Shown: positions 25,843 to 35,432, counted from the first letter of the stretch. The stretch is DNA of 64,000 bases from Pseudomonadota bacterium (GCA_021815925.1 JAKAZL010000001.1:62001-126000); one strand, 5' to 3'. Translations and numbers: made by a program. Notes: generated by a model not told the origin, from the sequence alone.

Positions 25843-27378
25843 ATGCCGTGCGGTGGAAATCTCTTTCGCAACTGGCGCTGGTGCCCGGCCGCGGTGGCCA
25901 TGCTCGGGATCGGCGGTTGTGCGGTCGGTCCGACGTTCCACCGGCCGCCGCTCGCCGTGCCCGCACACTACCGTCCGGCCGGTGAACACGTTCGTGGTGA
26001 GCAGCCTGCCCCAATGTCAGATCGTCAGCACGCGGCGGCCGCTCGGGGCGAGCACGGATCGTGGTGGCGGCTGTTCCGCTCGCCGCAGCTCGATGGCTTG
26101 GTGCGCCAGGCGCTCGCGGACAACCACGATGTGGCCGCCGCGCAGGCGGCACTGTCGCGCGCCCGCGAACTGGTGACGGTCGGGGCAGCGGGGCGCTATC
26201 CGCAGATCGGCCTGAATGCCGCGACCGGGCGGCAGAAGTACGGCGCGGAGTTTCTCGGTCCGGACGTTTTTCCGCCGTTCAGCTTCATCGGCGCGGGCGT
26301 CGGCGTCGACTATCTGCTCGATTATCTGGGTCGCACGCGACGCACCATCCAGGAGTCCCGCGCGCTCGAGCAGTATCAGCGCAGCGAACTCGAGGCTACG
26401 CGGCTCGAGCTGACCGGGGAGGTGGCTGCGCAGTTCGTGACCGCCGCGACGGCACGTGAGCAGATCCGCGCCGTCCGCGATCTGCTGGCGCAGGACCGCC
26501 GGAACGTCGCCCTGGTGAGCGGTGCGGTAGCGGCCGGCTCGGAGCCCCGTCTCGATGTGCTCACCGCCCAGACCGAGCTCGCCGGCGACGAGACGCTGCT
26601 GCCGCCGCTGTATCAGAAGCTCACCACGGCCCGGCACGCGCTCGCCGTGCTGCTTGGGCAGGCGCCGGCAGCGTGGCATTCGCCCGAGCCGGCGTGGAGC
26701 GAACTCACGCTGCCGCACCAGGTGCCGGTGAGCCTGCCGTCGCGACTGCTGCAGAGGCGACCGGACATCCGTGCCGCCGAGGCGCAGCTGCGCGCGGCGA
26801 CCGCGGCGGTCGGTATCGCGACCGCAAACCTGTATCCGCAGATCACCCTGAGCGGCTCGCTCAGCCAGGAGGCGCTGCGGCCGCAGCACCTCTTCGATGC
26901 GAGTTCTCTCGCCTGGTCGCTGATCGGCGGACTGACCGCTCCGTTGTTCGAGGGCGGAAAACTCCAGGCGCAGCGCCGCGCGGCGCTGGACGTCCTGCAT
27001 GAGCGCGCGGATCTGTATCAGCAGGTGGTCATCGCCGCCTTCGGTCAGGTCGCCGATGCTCTCGATGGACTGCGTCACGATGCCGAGCTGCGCACCGCGC
27101 AGGCGCGCGCGCTCGAGCTGTCGCGCCACCGCCTGACGCTTGAGCGGGAGAGCTATCGTGCCGGCAACAGCGGCCTGCTGCCGGTGCTCGACGCACAGCG
27201 GCAGCGGGCGCGCGCCGAACTCGGCCTGCTCGGTGCCGAGGAGCGCCAGTACCTGGACACGATCCGGCTGCTGCTGGCCGCCGGAGGCCGGGTGGGGCTA
27301 CCGGACCTGTCGGCCGCGGCGTCGACTGCCGTCAAATCCCCGAAAGACTCAGGCCGCCGGCCTTCGCCTGGACTTTGA
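25843..27378 (+). CDS. NodT/OprM-family outer-membrane efflux lipoprotein
   Basis: A 511-residue TolC-superfamily channel. The signal peptide ends in a lipobox (LGIGGC) with Cys26 as the lipidation site, followed by AVGPTFHRPP, the usual start of NodT proteins. Two repeats of the channel fold follow; LPSRLLQRRPDIRAAEAQL and ATANLYPQITLSGSL are conserved stretches. It completes the MarR-EmrA-EmrB export system. Its 3' end overlaps the 3' end of the convergent SPOR lipoprotein gene by 47 bp, so the two transcripts would be complementary there. Confidence 0.92.
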   Translation: MPCGGNLFRNWRWCPAAVAMLGIGGCAVGPTFHRPPLAVPAHYRPAGEHVRGEQPAPMSDRQHAAAARGEHGSWWRLFRSPQLDGLVRQALADNHDVAAAQAALSRARELVTVGAAGRYPQIGLNAATGRQKYGAEFLGPDVFPPFSFIGAGVGVDYLLDYLGRTRRTIQESRALEQYQRSELEATRLELTGEVAAQFVTAATAREQIRAVRDLLAQDRRNVALVSGAVAAGSEPRLDVLTAQTELAGDETLLPPLYQKLTTARHALAVLLGQAPAAWHSPEPAWSELTLPHQVPVSLPSRLLQRRPDIRAAEAQLRAATAAVGIATANLYPQITLSGSLSQEALRPQHLFDASSLAWSLIGGLTAPLFEGGKLQAQRRAALDVLHERADLYQQVVIAAFGQVADALDGLRHDAELRTAQARALELSRHRLTLERESYRAGNSGLLPVLDAQRQRARAELGLLGAEERQYLDTIRLLLAAGGRVGLPDLSAAASTAVKSPKDSGRRPSPGL

Positions 27379-28039
27379 CCAGCGAGCAACTCTGACGCGC
27401 CTTGCGCAGCTGCGCGCACGCGGCGAGTGCCGCGGCCCGGCTCATCTGCTGTGAGCGCAGCGTGGTGAGCTTTTCGGCGCCCGAGGGGGCGATCACCTGC
27501 ACGGCCGTCAGTACGCCGGCAAATCGCGACCGCAGCTGCTGGGCGGCGGCCGTGGCGGCCGCCGTGGTTCGATAGCGGCCGAGTTCGAGCTGATAGCCGG
27601 CAAGCCTGTCGATTTCCGCCTGGGCCTGCGTGGCCTGCGGCGCATGCGGGAACTCCCCGACAAACCCCTCGTAGGCGGTGGCGGTGCCCGCTGTCCGGGC
27701 GGCCTGCCACGCCGCGGTCTCTTTCAGGGCGGTCAGTGCGCCTTGGGCCTGCGCGGTGAAGGCGCCGTTGGGATAGTCGGAGAGGTACTGTCGGTAAGCC
27801 TGCTGCGTGGCGGCACTGCGGGCCCTGGTCCAGGCGTGCTGATCCTCGAGCGATTCGATGCGATTGCGAGCCTGCTGCACCCGCGGGTCGTCGGGGTGAT
27901 CCTTGATGAAGCTGCGATATGCGGCGACCGTGCCCTGGGCCGAAGTCTTCTGCCAGTCGGCGTTCGGCGAGCTACAGGCGGCGAGCGTGCCCGCGGCGAG
28001 CACGCACACGATCCGGATCGCATGGGAAGTCTTGATCAC
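27332..28039 (-). CDS. SPOR-domain lipoprotein with three tandem helical repeats
   Basis: A 235-residue lipoprotein from a GTG at 28039, which opens a signal peptide ending in lipobox LAAC (Cys22). Residues about 30-140 hold three similar repeats, each starting with the core AYRSFIKDHPDDP, AYRQYLSDYPNGA or AYEGFVGEFPHAP, as in Sel1/TPR-like outer-membrane assembly proteins. The C-terminal 75 residues read as a SPOR domain (YQLELGRYRTTAAATAAAQQ, later CAQLRKARQSCSLVKVQ), which in known proteins binds denuded septal peptidoglycan. A role in the envelope or cell division is likely. The gene lies 83 bp after the lipid operon and its membership of that operon is uncertain. Confidence 0.72.
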   Translation of the reverse strand: MIKTSHAIRIVCVLAAGTLAACSSPNADWQKTSAQGTVAAYRSFIKDHPDDPRVQQARNRIESLEDQHAWTRARSAATQQAYRQYLSDYPNGAFTAQAQGALTALKETAAWQAARTAGTATAYEGFVGEFPHAPQATQAQAEIDRLAGYQLELGRYRTTAAATAAAQQLRSRFAGVLTAVQVIAPSGAEKLTTLRSQQMSRAAALAACAQLRKARQSCSLVKVQAKAGGLSLSGI

Positions 28040-28122
28040 GGCATACCCCGCGCACACTGGTGGGGCGCCTAAACTACCGCAGCCGCCGCAATTGTTCCAG
28101 GCACGCCCCCGCTGCGTTGGTC

Positions 28123-28701
28123 TCAGTGACACAGTGCCGTGTCCGCTGGACGCGAACCTTGTGGCTCGGGCCAGCGCTGCGGGCTCTTGCGCAGCTTGCG
28201 CACGTCGTAGCCCATCCGCGCCACCCGGGCGACCATGTCGGCGTAGGCGTGAGGCGAGATCTGGGGCGTGCGCGCCATCAGCCAAACGTAATCGCGCGCA
28301 TCGCGTGCCACGATGACACGGCTGTAATCGGGCGCGAGCCAGGCGACGAGGTACTGCAGGCGCAGCAGCCAGTACAGATGCACCCGCCAGTCCGCGTTGC
28401 CCCTGTGCGCCACCACCGTCGCGGTCGAGTGGACGGTCTTCAGCGGCGCGGAGAAGCCGTGGTCGCGGAAGCGGAACAGGGTGCAGATCGAGCCGTTCGG
28501 CTCGAGCCGGTAGGTTTCGACCGGGTTGTAGTCGTGACGCTCGATGCGCGTCGGGATGGCTGCAATCACGTACCAACGGCCCATGTAGCGGCCCAGGTCG
28601 ACATGCGCCACCGGTACGATCGCCTTCTCGGCCGCGGCGCCGCGGCACGCGGCCAGCGCGCAAATCGCGAGCGCAGCGAGCGCGGTGCGGGCGCGGCTCA
28701 T
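28123..28701 (-). CDS. Blc-like outer-membrane lipocalin (lipoprotein)
   Basis: A 192-residue lipocalin with a lipoprotein signal peptide (LAAC, Cys19). The family start DLGRYMGRWYVIAAIPTRIE (residues 35-54) is the lipocalin G-x-W motif, and the later strand DYSRVIVARDARDYVWLMARTP matches the Blc/apolipoprotein D type. Such proteins bind fatty acids or lysophospholipids in the outer membrane. It is the last gene of the desaturase/cyclopropane-synthase operon: its ATG overlaps the stop of the methyltransferase gene (ATGA). Its placement suggests handling or repair of the modified acyl chains made by this operon. Confidence 0.85.
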   Translation of the reverse strand: MSRARTALAALAICALAACRGAAAEKAIVPVAHVDLGRYMGRWYVIAAIPTRIERHDYNPVETYRLEPNGSICTLFRFRDHGFSAPLKTVHSTATVVAHRGNADWRVHLYWLLRLQYLVAWLAPDYSRVIVARDARDYVWLMARTPQISPHAYADMVARVARMGYDVRKLRKSPQRWPEPQGSRPADTALCH

Positions 28702-29795
28702 GCCGTCACCGCGTCGAGCGGGCGCACGAAGCGGTAGTGCGCGACCAGCCACTCGCTGCCGTCTGCATAGCCGAACAGCTCGGCGCACGCCATCCAGAAG
28801 ATCCGCCAGCGCGCGAACCACAGCGGCGCGGCGGCTCCATAGGTCGCGTGCAGAACTTCCATGACGTGCTCGCGGTGCTCATCCTGGTTGGCCAGCCACA
28901 GCTCGGCGGTGCGTCGGTAATGCGTGCCGTCGATCAGCCAGCGGCGCTCGAGCGCGAGGTGGGACTGGAAGTGCAGCAGCGTGTCGGCCGAAGGCATCAA
29001 TCCTCCCGTGAAGAAGTGTCGCCCCAGCCAGTTGTCGTGTCCTGCGGTTTCGAACGGATACAGCAGCGTCCGGTGCGCGAACAGATGAGCGAACAGCTTG
29101 CCGCCGGGCGCGAGCCAGGTGGCGATGCGCTGCATGAGCGTCGCGTAGTTGCGCATGTGCTCGAACATCTCGATCGAAACGCAGCGGTCGAATCGTCCGG
29201 CATCGAGGATCAGCGCGTTGACGTCGCGCGTCAGGACATGGACGTTGCTTAGGCCGCGCGCCCGGCACTGCGCCTCGATGTGGCGGCGCTGGCTGTGCGA
29301 ATTGGACACCGCGGTAATGTGCGCATTGGGCAGGCGCTCGGCCATCCACAGCGTGAGTGCGCCCCAGCCGCAGCCGAGTTCGAGAATCTGCTGTCCGTCG
29401 GCGAGCTCGGCCCGCTCCAGGTACAGCTCGAGCATGGCCTGCTCGGCGACCCCGAGACTCTCGTTCCCGGAGGGGAAGTAGCAGCAGGAGTACTTCAGGT
29501 GCGGACCGAGACATTGCGCGAAGAACGCTGCCGGCAGCTCGTAGTGTTGGGTGTTGGCAGCTTCCGTGAAGATTGCGACCGGGCTCGCGCGTAGCGCATC
29601 GAGCTGCTTGGCGAGCCGCTCCGCCTCGACCGCCGGACCGCCGCGACGCTCGGTGCGCAGCCGCTCGGCGCACAGCCGGCGAATGCCCAGACGCACCAGG
29701 GCGTCCGGCAGCAGACCGCGCTCGGCGAGACCGAGCAGACCCCGGGCGGGTCGGTCGGCGGGCAGTTCAGCGGAGGTGGACAGGGCAGTGCTCAT
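28698..29795 (-). CDS. Cfa-like SAM-dependent methyltransferase (second of two in the operon)
   Basis: A 365-residue class I methyltransferase. The SAM-binding motif I is ILELGCGWGALTLWMA, preceded by YSCCYFPSG, and followed by FDRCVSIEMFEHMRNY and LFAHLFAHRTLLYPFE. It belongs to the cyclopropane-fatty-acid-synthase superfamily but differs clearly from the canonical Cfa at 31101-32393, and its N-terminus is shorter. The substrate is presumably an unsaturated acyl chain. Both its ends are coupled by ATGA overlaps, to the DUF1295 gene before it and the lipocalin gene after it. Two Cfa-like enzymes in one operon suggest two different methyl-transfer steps; this is inference. Confidence 0.83.
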   Translation of the reverse strand: MSTALSTSAELPADRPARGLLGLAERGLLPDALVRLGIRRLCAERLRTERRGGPAVEAERLAKQLDALRASPVAIFTEAANTQHYELPAAFFAQCLGPHLKYSCCYFPSGNESLGVAEQAMLELYLERAELADGQQILELGCGWGALTLWMAERLPNAHITAVSNSHSQRRHIEAQCRARGLSNVHVLTRDVNALILDAGRFDRCVSIEMFEHMRNYATLMQRIATWLAPGGKLFAHLFAHRTLLYPFETAGHDNWLGRHFFTGGLMPSADTLLHFQSHLALERRWLIDGTHYRRTAELWLANQDEHREHVMEVLHATYGAAAPLWFARWRIFWMACAELFGYADGSEWLVAHYRFVRPLDAVTA

Positions 29796-30586
29796 CGGTC
29801 AACTCCAGAGGGACGAGAAAGGGGGAACCAGGGAAAGAAGACGGACGTGCGGCGCTGGTAGTCGCGATAGTCCTCGCCGCGCGTGCGCAGCGCCTGCTGC
29901 TCGGTCCACGGCACACCGCTCAGGTAGCGCAAAAATATGAACATGGCGAGCGGACCGAGCCAGGCGAGCGGAGCCAGCGGCGAGCCGACCGACCATGCCA
30001 CGTAGGCGAACCAGTGCAACCACTCGAAGAAGTAGTTCGGGTGACGCGAGTAGCGCCACAGGCCCGTCCGGCAGGTCCGGCCCCGATTGCCGGGAACGCT
30101 GCGCCAGCGGGCGAGTTGCCGGTCGGCGAGCGATTCCCCGAGCACGCCGGTGAACCAGAACAGCGCCCCGGCGGCGAGCCATGCCGCCCCAGGATGCCGG
30201 TTGGCCGCGACGGGCACGAACGGCAGCGCGAACAGCACGACCGACAGGGCCTGCAGCTGAAAGAAGGCGAACCAGTTCCCCGCCCGGTCGCTCCAGCGCG
30301 CCCGCAGCGCCTGATAGCGCCCATCCTCGGGCTCCCGGCGCACGCGCCGCAGCAGGTGCACGCTGAGGCGCAGGGCCCAGCCGCCCCCCAGCAGCGCGAG
30401 CAGTGCGCGCGGCGCGCTCGAGCCGGCGCCCCAGGCCGCCAGCGTCCAGGCGCCTACCGCCAGCAGTGCGGACCAAAGTACGTCGGCCACTCCGGCATTG
30501 CGCCGCCGGTGCTGCCACCACCAGCCGGCGGACATCACCGCGCTGGCGAGGATCCATAGCGCGGCGAGCGCGTGGAGGGGGCTCAT
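29792..30586 (-). CDS. DUF1295 / steroid 5-alpha-reductase-like membrane protein
   Basis: A 264-residue integral membrane protein with about six to seven helices, starting at the ATG at 30586. The conserved C-terminal region GLWRYSRHPNYFFEWLHWFAYVAWS is the DUF1295 hallmark and resembles the NADPH-binding end of steroid 5-alpha reductases and isoprenylcysteine methyltransferases. In known members the enzymes reduce an enone double bond; for DUF1295 proteins near Cfa genes the reaction is not established as far as I know. The same kind of gene lies beside ufaA1 and sigK in Mycobacterium tuberculosis. It is coupled by ATGA overlaps on both sides. Confidence 0.85.
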   Translation of the reverse strand: MSPLHALAALWILASAVMSAGWWWQHRRRNAGVADVLWSALLAVGAWTLAAWGAGSSAPRALLALLGGGWALRLSVHLLRRVRREPEDGRYQALRARWSDRAGNWFAFFQLQALSVVLFALPFVPVAANRHPGAAWLAAGALFWFTGVLGESLADRQLARWRSVPGNRGRTCRTGLWRYSRHPNYFFEWLHWFAYVAWSVGSPLAPLAWLGPLAMFIFLRYLSGVPWTEQQALRTRGEDYRDYQRRTSVFFPWFPLSRPSGVDR

Positions 30587-31116
30587 GCGCCGCTCCCGGC
30601 CGCGCGCGGCTCGAGGGTCCGGCGGGCAAGCGTGGTGAGGGCAGGTAGTGCGGCACCCCAGCCGACGGCCAGGGCGAGCAGACTGGGCCATCGGGGTGCA
30701 GGAAAGAACACGGCGTGCCAGCCGTGCGCGGCAGCCGAGTAGGACAGCGGCCCGCCGAGAGCGCCGAGGAGGGCGGCCAGCCCGGGCCGACGGTGCAGAT
30801 AGCCGAACAGCGGCACGATGGTCAATCCGAACGCCCCCCACAGCGCGAGTAGCCATGCAGGGCAGCAGGTCAGCGGCCAGGCGGCCGCGTAGCGAAGCAT
30901 TCCGGTGCTGACCCAGCAGGTCTCGAGCGCCGCACCGATCAGCAGCGCTGCCGCGAGCAGCCGCGTCTCGAGGCGCAACCGTCTCGAGACGGCGAGCCGC
31001 CAGGTGGCAAACAGCACTGCGGCGCCCACTCCGGGCCACACCACACCGCGTCCCGCACCGCAGACGGCGGCGAACCACACCAGTTCGTAGCCGACGAACG
31101 TCAGGCAGGCATCCAC
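30583..31116 (-). CDS. DUF2878 integral membrane protein
   Basis: A 177-residue membrane protein with about five hydrophobic segments. I place the start at the GTG at 31116, because the DUF2878-like sequence begins there ([18 protein letters not shown]) and GGAGAG lies just upstream; the start overlaps the end of the Cfa gene by 16 bases. ATRRL-type charged linkers and LETCWVSTG are typical of the family as I recall it. The function is unknown. DUF2878 genes commonly occur next to Cfa, DUF1365 and FAD oxidoreductase genes in gammaproteobacteria, which ties it to membrane-lipid modification. Confidence 0.72.
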   Translation of the reverse strand: MDACLTFVGYELVWFAAVCGAGRGVVWPGVGAAVLFATWRLAVSRRLRLETRLLAAALLIGAALETCWVSTGMLRYAAAWPLTCCPAWLLALWGAFGLTIVPLFGYLHRRPGLAALLGALGGPLSYSAAAHGWHAVFFPAPRWPSLLALAVGWGAALPALTTLARRTLEPRAAGSGA

Positions 31117-32393
31117 GCGGTGCTCTCCTCGCCGGTAGGCCGCCACAAGGGCTTCACGAGCTTCAGATGCGCCACGCCGATCGAGCGCTCGTGGAAGCCT
31201 CCTTCGCAGTAGGCGAGATAAAACTCCCACAGCCGGATGAACCGCTCATCGAAGCCAAGGGCGCGCACTGCGGGCAGCTGCCTGAGGAAGCGGTGGCGCC
31301 ATGCTTCGAGCGTGCGGGCGTAGGAATCCCCGAAGTCCTGCAACGCCACGGGAGTCAGATTGCTGGCGCGCGAGTTGGCCGCCAGCATGGCGCTCACCGA
31401 GGGGATGAAACTGCCGGGAAACACATGGCGCTGAATGAAGTCCACGCCGCGCAGTGCCTGCTGGTAGCGATGGTCCTCGATCGTGATCGCCTGCACGAGC
31501 GCGGCACCGTGCGGTCGCAGCAGGCGACCGAGGGTGGCGAAGTAGGTCTCGAGGTGATCGGCGCCTACCGCCTCGATCATCTCGATCGAGACCACCTTGT
31601 CGTAATGACCGGTGAGATCGCGGTAATCCGCCAGACGCAGCTCGATGCGCTGCTCGAGACCGGCGGCCTGAACCCGCTCGCGCGCAAGATCGTACTGGCT
31701 GCGCGATATCGTGGTCGTGGTCACGCGGCAGCCGTAATGACGCGCGGCATACAGGGCAAATCCGCCCCAACCGGTCCCAATCTCGAGTACGTGGTCGGAG
31801 TCGCTGAGGCCGAGGCGACGGCAGACGGCCTCGAGCTTGCGGGCCGAGGCCGTCTCCAGCGTATCGGCCGCATCGCTCCACAGCGCCGAGGAGTACATCA
31901 GATCTGCGCTGAGGAACAGACCGAAGAACTCGTTGCTTAGATCGTAGTGTGCGGCAATGTTGCGCCGGCTGCCGGAGCGGCTGTTGCGCCGTGCCGCGTG
32001 CCACAGCCGCCGCAGGCTGCCGGCGAGGGTGGCCCAGCCGGACTCCAGCCCATCCAGCAGGTCGCGATTGCGCACCAGGAGCCGCACCAGCGCGACGAGC
32101 GCGTCCGACTCGTCCATTCCCGGTGCCGAACAGCGCCACAGTCCGTCGATGTAGGCCTCACCCGCGCCGACGCTGCCGCCGGCGGCCACACGGCGGTAGA
32201 ACCCCATGTCCGACACCAGCAGACGCACGCTGGGCTCGGCTGCGCCCGGGCCGAGGACGACGGTGCCGAGCGCATCGCTCACCTCGAGTCGGCCGTGTCG
32301 CAGGCCTGCAAGTCGCGACAGCAGTCGCGCACGCAGGAAGCGCTCCGCGGAGCTGCCGAGCGAGCCGGCCAATGGGGCGACAACGGTGTTCAT
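31101..32393 (-). CDS. cfa: Cyclopropane-fatty-acyl-phospholipid synthase (Cfa)
   Basis: A 430-residue SAM-dependent enzyme from the ATG at 32393. An N-terminal lipid-binding domain (about 1-130) precedes the methyltransferase domain with [36 protein letters not shown] and the catalytic-region motif [10 protein letters not shown]; later [14 protein letters not shown] and [13 protein letters not shown] are standard Cfa segments. In the family it adds a methylene bridge to double bonds of phospholipid acyl chains, but UfaA1-like relatives make methyl-branched products. The ATG overlaps the DUF1365 stop (ATGA). A fatty acid desaturase heads the operon and could supply its substrate. Confidence 0.93.
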   Translation of the reverse strand: MNTVVAPLAGSLGSSAERFLRARLLSRLAGLRHGRLEVSDALGTVVLGPGAAEPSVRLLVSDMGFYRRVAAGGSVGAGEAYIDGLWRCSAPGMDESDALVALVRLLVRNRDLLDGLESGWATLAGSLRRLWHAARRNSRSGSRRNIAAHYDLSNEFFGLFLSADLMYSSALWSDAADTLETASARKLEAVCRRLGLSDSDHVLEIGTGWGGFALYAARHYGCRVTTTTISRSQYDLARERVQAAGLEQRIELRLADYRDLTGHYDKVVSIEMIEAVGADHLETYFATLGRLLRPHGAALVQAITIEDHRYQQALRGVDFIQRHVFPGSFIPSVSAMLAANSRASNLTPVALQDFGDSYARTLEAWRHRFLRQLPAVRALGFDERFIRLWEFYLAYCEGGFHERSIGVAHLKLVKPLWRPTGEESTAWMPA

Positions 32394-33169
32394 GCGGTAC
32401 CTCGAAGACGTCGGGGATGGTCGTACGTGGGCGTGCGCTTCATCCACAAGCGCGCCGCCTGCCAGTAGATGCCGCCGATGACCTGCAGGCTCATCAGCGG
32501 GTAGCGCCACAGCACTCGAGCCAGGTTTGCGCCGGTGAGCGGCCGACGCACGAGATCCAGATTCGCTTCAAGTTCGCGCTCGCCACCGCGTCGAACCGAC
32601 ATGTGCACCCGCAGGCGCTCCCCGGGCGCGCTGAAGCGCCACTGGTAGGTGCGCTCGAGCGGCAGGAAGGGCGAGACGTGGAACGCCTTGTCGAAATCCC
32701 ACCGCCAGTGCCCGCCGCGACGCTGCGCCAGTGAGACCGGCAGGACGTAGGCGTGGCGTTCGTTCCACGGCGTGTTGGTTATTTCGGCAATGACCGCCTC
32801 GAGCGCCCCGTCGGTCCCGTGGCAGTAGTAGAAGCTGACGGGGTTGAATACGTATCCGGCGTACCGCACGTGCGTCAGCAGTCGCACCGCGCCGGCGGGG
32901 CGCGCCCCGGTGCGCTGCTCGACCAGGTTGCGTGCCGCCTCGGCCAGCGGCAGTGCCGCGGGCGCGAGGTAGTCGGCGCGGCGGAACTCGGCGAGATTCC
33001 GACCGCCGACTGACCACAGCCAGCGGCCCGCGAACACCCGATCGAGCTCATCGAGGTCCAGACACAGCTGGGCAATGCGGTAGGCGAAGGCGTGCGGTCT
33101 CGGCCCGAGCCGCCAGTGTCGGACCACGCCCTCGTACACCGCGCTGTTCGGCGCATCGGGTTCGCTCAT
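32390..33169 (-). CDS. DUF1365 domain protein
   Basis: A 259-residue protein with the DUF1365 pattern: [21 protein letters not shown] at the N-terminus, [18 protein letters not shown] in the middle and [18 protein letters not shown] towards the end. The biochemical role is unknown to me, but the gene is a near-constant neighbour of a FAD oxidoreductase and Cfa genes in many phyla. The start at 33169 overlaps the FAD gene stop (ATGA) and its stop overlaps the Cfa start (ATGA). No signal peptide is seen. Confidence 0.88.
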   Translation of the reverse strand: MSEPDAPNSAVYEGVVRHWRLGPRPHAFAYRIAQLCLDLDELDRVFAGRWLWSVGGRNLAEFRRADYLAPAALPLAEAARNLVEQRTGARPAGAVRLLTHVRYAGYVFNPVSFYYCHGTDGALEAVIAEITNTPWNERHAYVLPVSLAQRRGGHWRWDFDKAFHVSPFLPLERTYQWRFSAPGERLRVHMSVRRGGERELEANLDLVRRPLTGANLARVLWRYPLMSLQVIGGIYWQAARLWMKRTPTYDHPRRLRGTA

Positions 33170-34437
33170 GCGGCCACCTCGTTCGCCGGTTGCTGCTGCG
33201 CACGTGTCTCGAGTGCCTCGGCGAGGGTGTGTGCGCTGCGCATGCCGTCCTCGTGAAAGCCCCAGCCCCAGTAGGCCCCTGCGAACCAGGTGCGCTTGAT
33301 GCCCTGAATCTGTGCTCGCCGGCGCTGCGCGGCGAGCGCCTCGTGGGTGTGGACCGGGTGTTCGTAGCGCATGGTGCGCAGCACCTTGGTCGGGTCGATC
33401 GCAGCGCTGCGATTCAGCGTGACGATCAGCGGTTCGGGGCAGTCGAGCGACTGCAGCAGATTCATGCAGTAGCTGACGGCGCACGGTGCACCGGGCTCAC
33501 GCGGGACGTAGGCATTCCACGCCGCCCAGGCCTTGCGCCGCCGGGGCAGCACCGAGGCGTCGGTATGCAGCACCGCTTCGTTCGCTTGATAGGCGATTGC
33601 GCCGAGGATCGATCGCTCCGCCGCGCTCGCATCGGCGAGCAGCGCCAGTGCTTGGTCGCTGTGGCAGGCCAGCACGAGCTGATCGAAGCGCTCGGTACCG
33701 CCCTCGAGACCCACGGTGACCGCGTCAGCGTCGCGCCTCACCCAGCGTACCGGGCAGCCGGGCCGCTCGCGCACCCGCCAGCGCCTGCGCAATGCGTGCA
33801 CGTAGCTTGCCGATCCGCCGCGTACCACGCGCCATTCAGGCCGCTCGCGCACCGAGAGCATCTGGTGATTGGCCATGAACTGCACCAGGTACCGGGCCGG
33901 AAAGCTCAGGATCTGCGCCGGGGGCGAGGACCACAGCGCCGAGGCCATGGGCACGAGGTGATCGTCGCGAAAGGCCGCGCCGTAGCCGCCGGCGGCGAGG
34001 TACTCCCCGAGCGTCGGTCCCGGATCGCTGCGCCCGAGCAGGGCGGGTGCCTCGCGATAGAAGCGCAGCAGGTCGCGCACCATCCCGAGGAAGCGCGGCG
34101 AGGCGAGATTGCGCCGCTGGCAGAACAGCGTATCGAGCCGGGTGGCGTTGTACTCGAGCCCGCTGGCCGCGTTGTGCACCGAGAAGCTCATCGTCGTCGG
34201 CTGCGAGGCGACGCCGAGCTCATCGAGCAGCGCGCTGAACAACGGATAGTGCCGGGGGCTGAACACTATGAATCCCGAGTCGACCGCGAAATTTCGTCCG
34301 CTCACGGCGATCTCATGCGTGTGGGTGTGGCCCCCGAGGTAGGTGTTCGCCTCGAACAGCGTCACCTCGTGCCGAGGCGAAAGCAGCCAGCTCGAGGCGA
34401 GCCCGGCGATGCCTGAACCGACCACCGCGATGCGCAT
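33166..34437 (-). CDS. FAD/NAD(P)-dependent amine-oxidase-like oxidoreductase
   Basis: A 423-residue flavoprotein. The dinucleotide motif [19 protein letters not shown] (residues 2-20) is followed by [15 protein letters not shown], the second family motif, and by [15 protein letters not shown]. It belongs to the NAD(P)-binding/amine-oxidase-like flavoproteins that sit next to DUF1365 and Cfa genes. In the furan fatty acid pathway of Rhodobacter a flavoprotein of this general kind has been proposed to desaturate a methylated acyl chain; whether this protein does so is inference. Only 4 bp separate it from the desaturase gene upstream. Confidence 0.87.
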   Translation of the reverse strand: MRIAVVGSGIAGLASSWLLSPRHEVTLFEANTYLGGHTHTHEIAVSGRNFAVDSGFIVFSPRHYPLFSALLDELGVASQPTTMSFSVHNAASGLEYNATRLDTLFCQRRNLASPRFLGMVRDLLRFYREAPALLGRSDPGPTLGEYLAAGGYGAAFRDDHLVPMASALWSSPPAQILSFPARYLVQFMANHQMLSVRERPEWRVVRGGSASYVHALRRRWRVRERPGCPVRWVRRDADAVTVGLEGGTERFDQLVLACHSDQALALLADASAAERSILGAIAYQANEAVLHTDASVLPRRRKAWAAWNAYVPREPGAPCAVSYCMNLLQSLDCPEPLIVTLNRSAAIDPTKVLRTMRYEHPVHTHEALAAQRRRAQIQGIKRTWFAGAYWGWGFHEDGMRSAHTLAEALETRAQQQPANEVAA

Positions 34438-34441
34438 GGCC

Positions 34442-35401
34442 TCACCGCCCCGCCGTTTCGAGCACGCGCGCCGGCACCGGCTTTAGGTTACGGATCAGTC
34501 CGAGGAGCGCGAGCAGCCGCAGCCCGTACCAGGTGAGGTCGATTTCCCACCAGCGAAAGCCCTGCCGGGCTGCGGCCGGGAAGCGGTGGTGGTTGTTGTG
34601 CCAGCCCTCGCCAAAGGTGAGCAGCGCGAGCAGGACATTGTTGCGGCTGTCGTCCGGGGTTGCGAAGCGGCGTGTACCCCAGCGGTGCGCCAGTGAATTG
34701 ATGGTCACGGTTGCGTGAAAGAGCACCACCGTCGAGATGAAGAACCCCCACACCAGCAGCTGTGGGCCGTCGGTGCCGAGCTGCGGCGCGAACCGATGCA
34801 GCGCAGCACCCACCCCGAATACCGCTGCGGCGAGGACCACCGGTACGGCGATGTCGTAGCGATCGAGCCAGCGCAGCTCGGGGTACTTCGCCAGATCGGC
34901 GACTCGCTTCAGGTCCGTGTGGAAGGCGCGCCGGGTGAGAAACCAGCCCATGTGGCTCCAGAGGAAGCCACGCATGCGCGGGGAGTGCGGATCGCGGGGC
35001 GTGTCGGCGTCGCGGTGGTGGTTGCGGTGATGCGCCGCCCACCACAGCGGTCCGCGCTGCACGCACGATGCGCCGATGAGCGCGAACAGCAACTGCACCG
35101 GGCGCGAGGCGTGGAAGGTGCGGTGGGAGAAGCCACGGTGGTAGAAGCCGGTGAGCGCGAACATGCGCACCGCGTAGAGCACACCGGCTGCCACCAGGGC
35201 GCCTGCCGAGACGCCCGTCCAGATCGCCGCGAGGCAACCCAGGTGCAGCCCGATGAACGGCACAGCCCGCAACCAGTCGATGCGGTCGGCGTCGGCCGGA
35301 TTAACCGGGCTGCCGGACTGGTGAGTGTCGAACCAGCGTCGCAGCGTCTGGCGAAGCGACGGGGCTGGGCCGGCCGGGGCGGGTTGCGGGGTGATGCGCA
35401 T
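34442..35401 (-). CDS. Membrane fatty acid desaturase (delta-9 acyl desaturase type)
   Basis: A 320-residue di-iron desaturase from the ATG at 35401. The three histidine boxes are complete: HRGFSH (residues 88-93), HHRNHH (124-129) and HNNHH near residue 275. Four hydrophobic helices are arranged as in stearoyl-CoA/acyl-lipid desaturases, and the box spacing fits the delta-9 group. It would introduce a cis double bond into acyl-CoA or phospholipid acyl chains using O2. As the first gene of the operon it can supply the monounsaturated substrate used by the two Cfa-like methyltransferases downstream. Confidence 0.9.
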   Translation of the reverse strand: MRITPQPAPAGPAPSLRQTLRRWFDTHQSGSPVNPADADRIDWLRAVPFIGLHLGCLAAIWTGVSAGALVAAGVLYAVRMFALTGFYHRGFSHRTFHASRPVQLLFALIGASCVQRGPLWWAAHHRNHHRDADTPRDPHSPRMRGFLWSHMGWFLTRRAFHTDLKRVADLAKYPELRWLDRYDIAVPVVLAAAVFGVGAALHRFAPQLGTDGPQLLVWGFFISTVVLFHATVTINSLAHRWGTRRFATPDDSRNNVLLALLTFGEGWHNNHHRFPAAARQGFRWWEIDLTWYGLRLLALLGLIRNLKPVPARVLETAGR

Positions 35402-35432
35402 CGTGGGACACCATCGGTAGTTGTGGTGTCCT

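Noticed and set aside
28040..28663. N-terminal extension of the SPOR lipoprotein
   Set aside because: The extra sequence is antisense or out-of-frame to the lipocalin gene; the lipoprotein signal peptide starts at 28039.
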